The notes beneath the pieces were generated by a model. It searched no databases. It worked only from the letters and a program-made list of their open reading frames with translations, and was not told the origin of the DNA. Shown in pieces: positions 5,923-6,001 of a stretch of DNA of 6,001 nucleotides; the first letter of the stretch is position 1, and each line of letters opens with the position of its first letter. Source of the DNA: an uncultured bacterium (GTDB lineage Bacteria > Cyanobacteriota > Vampirovibrionia > Gastranaerophilales > Gastranaerophilaceae); the NCBI GenBank assembly GCA_949299435.1, contig CASGAK010000005.1, positions 1-6,001 of the forward strand. Reading direction: 5' to 3'. The position numbers and the translations under genes are program-made.

Positions 5923-6001
5923 TGGTGGGCGTGAAGAGACTCGAACTCCCATGCTTTCGCACTAGTTCCTAAGACTAGCGTGTCTACCATTCCACCACAC
6001 G
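5923..6001 (-). tRNA. tRNA-Leu (anticodon UAG), partial at the 5' end
   Basis: The minus-strand reading ends in CACGCCC-A-CCA, so the acceptor strand, discriminator A and an encoded CCA (5923-5925) are all present. The anticodon stem CTAGT/ACTAG closes a seven-base loop CTTAGGA, giving anticodon UAG, which reads leucine CUN codons, chiefly CUA. A short extra stem TGC-GAAA-GCA is the long variable arm of class II tRNAs, as expected for leucine. The T-arm GGGAG-TTCGAGT-CTCTT contains the conserved TTCGA and two G-U pairs. Only CGTG of the 5' acceptor strand is inside the window. Pairing predicts GGG at the next three positions beyond base 6001, so the gene is intact but cut by the window edge. 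Confidence 0.95.

Overview
This AT-rich window comes from a bacterial chromosome. It holds a divergent pair of gene clusters and ends in a tRNA gene. The low GC content, a MsbA-type lipid exporter next to a DUF1015 protein, and a secretion-like cysteine hydrolase with an Asn/Phe-rich head suggest a Gram-negative-type, low-GC, possibly gut-associated lineage. Gastranaerophilales/Vampirovibrionia ('Melainabacteria') is my best guess, but it is an inference from style and not a demonstrated placement.

Left part, minus strand, in transcription order from about 3923 down to 1: (i) an MsbA-like ABC exporter with fused membrane and ATPase domains; (ii) two bases later, a DUF1015 (COG4198) protein with the family's APPYDV and ADGHHRYETA motifs; (iii) after a 60-base gap with its own possible promoter and an inverted repeat, a C-terminally incomplete protein. 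This last one starts at GTG, has an Asn/Phe-rich N-terminal segment, and then a domain with Cys168 and His236 placed as in CHAP/NlpC-P60-like cysteine hydrolases. It runs off the left edge.

Right part, plus strand, 4069-5866: a compact type II restriction-modification system. The first gene is recognisably a homologue of the HindIII endonuclease, sharing near-identical blocks around the catalytic Asp-Ala-Lys. The second overlaps it by 17 bases and is a beta-class N6-adenine DNA methyltransferase with an unusual DIPY form of motif IV. Predicted specificity is AAGCTT, and the window contains no AAGCTT site although many five-of-six partial sites occur. The methyltransferase is followed by a strong, symmetrical hairpin terminator. 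Two bases beyond it lies the CCA end of a minus-strand tRNA-Leu(UAG), whose first three bases fall outside the window.

Taken together, the left cluster looks like resident envelope or housekeeping functions. The RM pair looks like an acquired defence cassette lodged between that cluster and a tRNA gene. It is a known kind of system in an apparently unusual host, not a wholly new one. The least explained item is the Asn/Phe-rich hydrolase at the left edge.
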